From: Dehalococcoidales bacterium
GTDB lineage: Bacteria; Chloroflexota; Dehalococcoidia; Dehalococcoidales; UBA2162
DNA length: 8,427 bases
Assembly: GCA_030648675.1 (NCBI GenBank)
Contig: JAUSGV010000188.1
Coordinates: 1 to 8,427 of the forward strand
Direction of reading: 5' to 3'
Below, in pieces: positions 7,484 through 8,427 of the stretch. Numbering within the stretch: the first letter of the stretch is position 1; every line of letters starts with the position of its first letter. The notes below the pieces were generated by a model. It was not told where the DNA came from and searched no databases. It saw nothing but the letters and a program-made list of their open reading frames with translations. Position numbers and translations under genes: made by a program.

Positions 7484-7510
7484 TGGTTCAGTTTCCAACC
7501 GGTGCCACCA
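7484..7510 (-). repeat. IS21 terminal inverted repeat, istA-side end
   Basis: Read on the minus strand it starts TGGTGGCACCGG and ends TGAACCA. It agrees with 5038-5064 at 22 of 27 positions. The short gap between this end and the istA start holds the inner repeat and the istA ribosome binding site. Confidence 0.8.
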
Positions 7511-7909
7511 CTTGCCCCATAATCTGCCTATAATTCCCTAAAGCAACATTCATAGCCGCAGGAATTATGCATCCGATTCTTTGCACCATGTCATATACTA
7601 CCCGTGCCGCCCTTTCACGAAAATTATTAGCAGGGGGATACTTAATAATAATTTGAGCATCTCGTCTATGGAAACCCATAATTTGGTGCCGATAATATCA
7701 ATCGTCATACGATAAGCGAGCGCATTGGTAACACAGCATGAGCCAATTCGATTGCCTGCCTTGACTGTAATTATCATTTGGTGAGCTGTTAAATTGGAAT
7801 CGCCGTTAGAATTAACATTATTATCGTTATTATTGTACCTCTCGACGGCCACCGTTGCCTGAAAATACCAGTAACTCATTAGTTGGTACCACTTTCGAGG
7901 TGCAGGTCA
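7511..7909 (-). pseudogene. Unrecognised, probably frameshifted coding remnant
   Basis: Two overlapping minus-strand frames cover this ~400-base stretch between the IS end and the next gene. The upstream frame opens after a stop at 7907-7909, has ATG at 7879, and reads an Asn-rich segment and then LTAHQMIITVKAGNRIG. The downstream frame begins after a stop near 7700 and reads YYRHQIMGFHRRDAQ, then YPPANNFRERAARVVYDMV and IPAAMNVALGNYRQIMGQ, and runs into the IS end. The second part has a protein-like helix pattern. Together they could be one gene broken by a frameshift near 7680-7700 and truncated by the insertion. I recognise no family, so either frame, or both, may be non-coding. Confidence 0.35.
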
Positions 7910-7950
7910 CATATGGATGGGCACCCGAAAGAGTGTACGGCTATTGCCCG

Positions 7951-7983
7951 AGCCTTTGTTACTAAGGCTGTATACCTGTATAC
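7951..7983. other. Two adjacent dyads in the intergenic space
   Basis: AGCCTT (7951-7956) and AAGGCT (7964-7969) form a six-pair stem with a seven-base loop. GTATAC follows twice (7970-7975 and 7978-7983), each palindromic, two bases apart. No T-run follows on either strand, so this is not a clear terminator. It could be a protein-binding site or the end of the transcript from the gene ending at 8007. The rest of 7910-8006 shows nothing I can identify. Confidence 0.3.
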
Positions 7984-8006
7984 AATATAGAGAAAGGATA
8001 GCCTGT

Positions 8007-8427
8007 TTAAGGCGGCACATAGATTTGTATATCTCCATTGTCATAGACTCTACCTCCTCGAGATAACTGCTCTCTTAACGCCATCCACCCAGGGTCCGTG
8101 GGGGAGACGTTGAGCAAATGATAATAAGGCAATTTTTCCAATTCGGAGTCAAGGAAAATAGCATTGCCTCCAAAATTAGGATATAAAGTTGATGCGGTAG
8201 ATTTCCAGTCCGTGAAGTTACCTGCTAACCCGTCAACCTCTGTCCAAAGACCCTGCGTGTTCTTTAATGTCGTATATAGTGGTGGGGCTTTTATGGCCAT
8301 ATCCTGAAGATAGTAGTAGGTGAGTTTTGATCCGGATTCAAAAGACAGATTAAACACTGTCAAGTCTTGCCCCCTACGGTAGGTGGACGCCAAAAACTGG
8401 CCTGCATCCGCCTCAAAGGGATAAAAG
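8007..8427 (-). CDS. C-terminal part of an unrecognised, probably exported or membrane protein
   Basis: The frame is open to the right edge, so the 5' end is missing and about 139 residues are visible. TTG at 8391-8393 is in frame but is not the likely start, because coding-like sequence (FYPFEADAGQF) precedes it. The visible part is rich in Tyr, Trp and Pro, with few cysteines. It ends GGRVYDNGDIQIYVPP. That ending, and upstream segments such as LASTYRRGQD and GNAIFLDSELEKLPYYH, resemble the extracytoplasmic C-terminal domain that follows the membrane part of large glycosyltransferase-like (GT39/PMT-type) proteins. This is a similarity of style rather than a motif match. No membrane helix is visible in the part present. 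Confidence 0.6.
   Translation of the reverse strand, partial: FYPFEADAGQFLASTYRRGQDLTVFNLSFESGSKLTYYYLQDMAIKAPPLYTTLKNTQGLWTEVDGLAGNFTDWKSTASTLYPNFGGNAIFLDSELEKLPYYHLLNVSPTDPGWMALREQLSRGGRVYDNGDIQIYVPP

Larger units (their letters stand above)
5038..7510 (-). mobile_element. IS21-family insertion sequence, apparently complete
   Basis: The element is 2473 bp and carries istA then istB on the minus strand, the standard IS21 order, within the usual ~2-2.5 kb size. The ends were placed by matching the two flanks. Each begins TGGTGGCA, and the first 27 bases agree at 22 positions between the ends. Both ends hold two TGARCCA copies, the outer one 20 bases from the tip and the inner one 23-24 bases further in. 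This multiple-repeat design is typical of IS21. AAG just outside the left end matches CTT just outside the right end, so the true tips may lie three bases further out. No target-site duplication is visible. Both genes look intact, so the element may be active. Confidence 0.85.

Noticed and set aside
7801..7840. Asn-codon-rich ATT/ATTATT stretch considered as a CRISPR-like or simple repeat
   Set aside because: It is a short, irregular AT-rich run without repeated units and spacers.

Overview
This is a piece of a bacterial accessory or defence island. An archaeal host cannot be excluded, and I cannot name a taxon. The signs of a bacterial host are purine-rich Shine-Dalgarno sequences before several starts, an IS21-family insertion sequence and a type I restriction remnant. 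The IS21 block is visibly richer in G+C than the genes on either side, which suggests separate origins.

Region 1 (1-4656, + strand) holds four closely packed genes that I read as one operon. First is the 3' part of a phosphoribosyltransferase-like (PRTase) protein with a DDFAGSG PRPP-loop motif. Next is a 644-residue Orc1/Cdc6-like AAA+ ATPase. Third is a 379-residue protein of no family I can name, with Rossmann-like strand patterns and the motifs GFDPRM and VDISAMPR. Last is a PfkB/ribokinase-family kinase carrying two CPxC knuckles. The junctions are an ATGA overlap, a TAAATG abutment and a 29-base overlap, so the four are probably made together. From family knowledge, Orc/Cdc6-like ATPases beside PRTase-like proteins occur in predicted NTP-dependent conflict (anti-phage) systems. 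The four-part set with a PfkB kinase and the unknown third protein is the main candidate here for a poorly described system. A working idea is that the ATPase senses or gates, while the PRTase and kinase act on nucleotide or ribose substrates. No function has been shown.

Region 2 (4715-7510, - strand) starts with the last ~106 codons of a type I restriction HsdR subunit, facing the operon tail to tail. It is cut by a complete-looking IS21 element (5038-7510) with istA and istB overlapping by ATGA. The ends could be placed from sequence: 27-base imperfect terminal inverted repeats, plus an inner TGAGCCACTCC repeat pair. There is no target-site duplication, and the hsdR gene does not continue on the other side. 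The element therefore appears to mark a deletion or rearrangement joint.

Region 3 (7511-8427) holds unrelated, partly decayed minus-strand material: a short frameshifted coding remnant that I do not recognise, a small intergenic space with two adjacent dyads, and the 3' part of a gene running off the right edge. That last gene resembles the extracytoplasmic tail of a large membrane protein.
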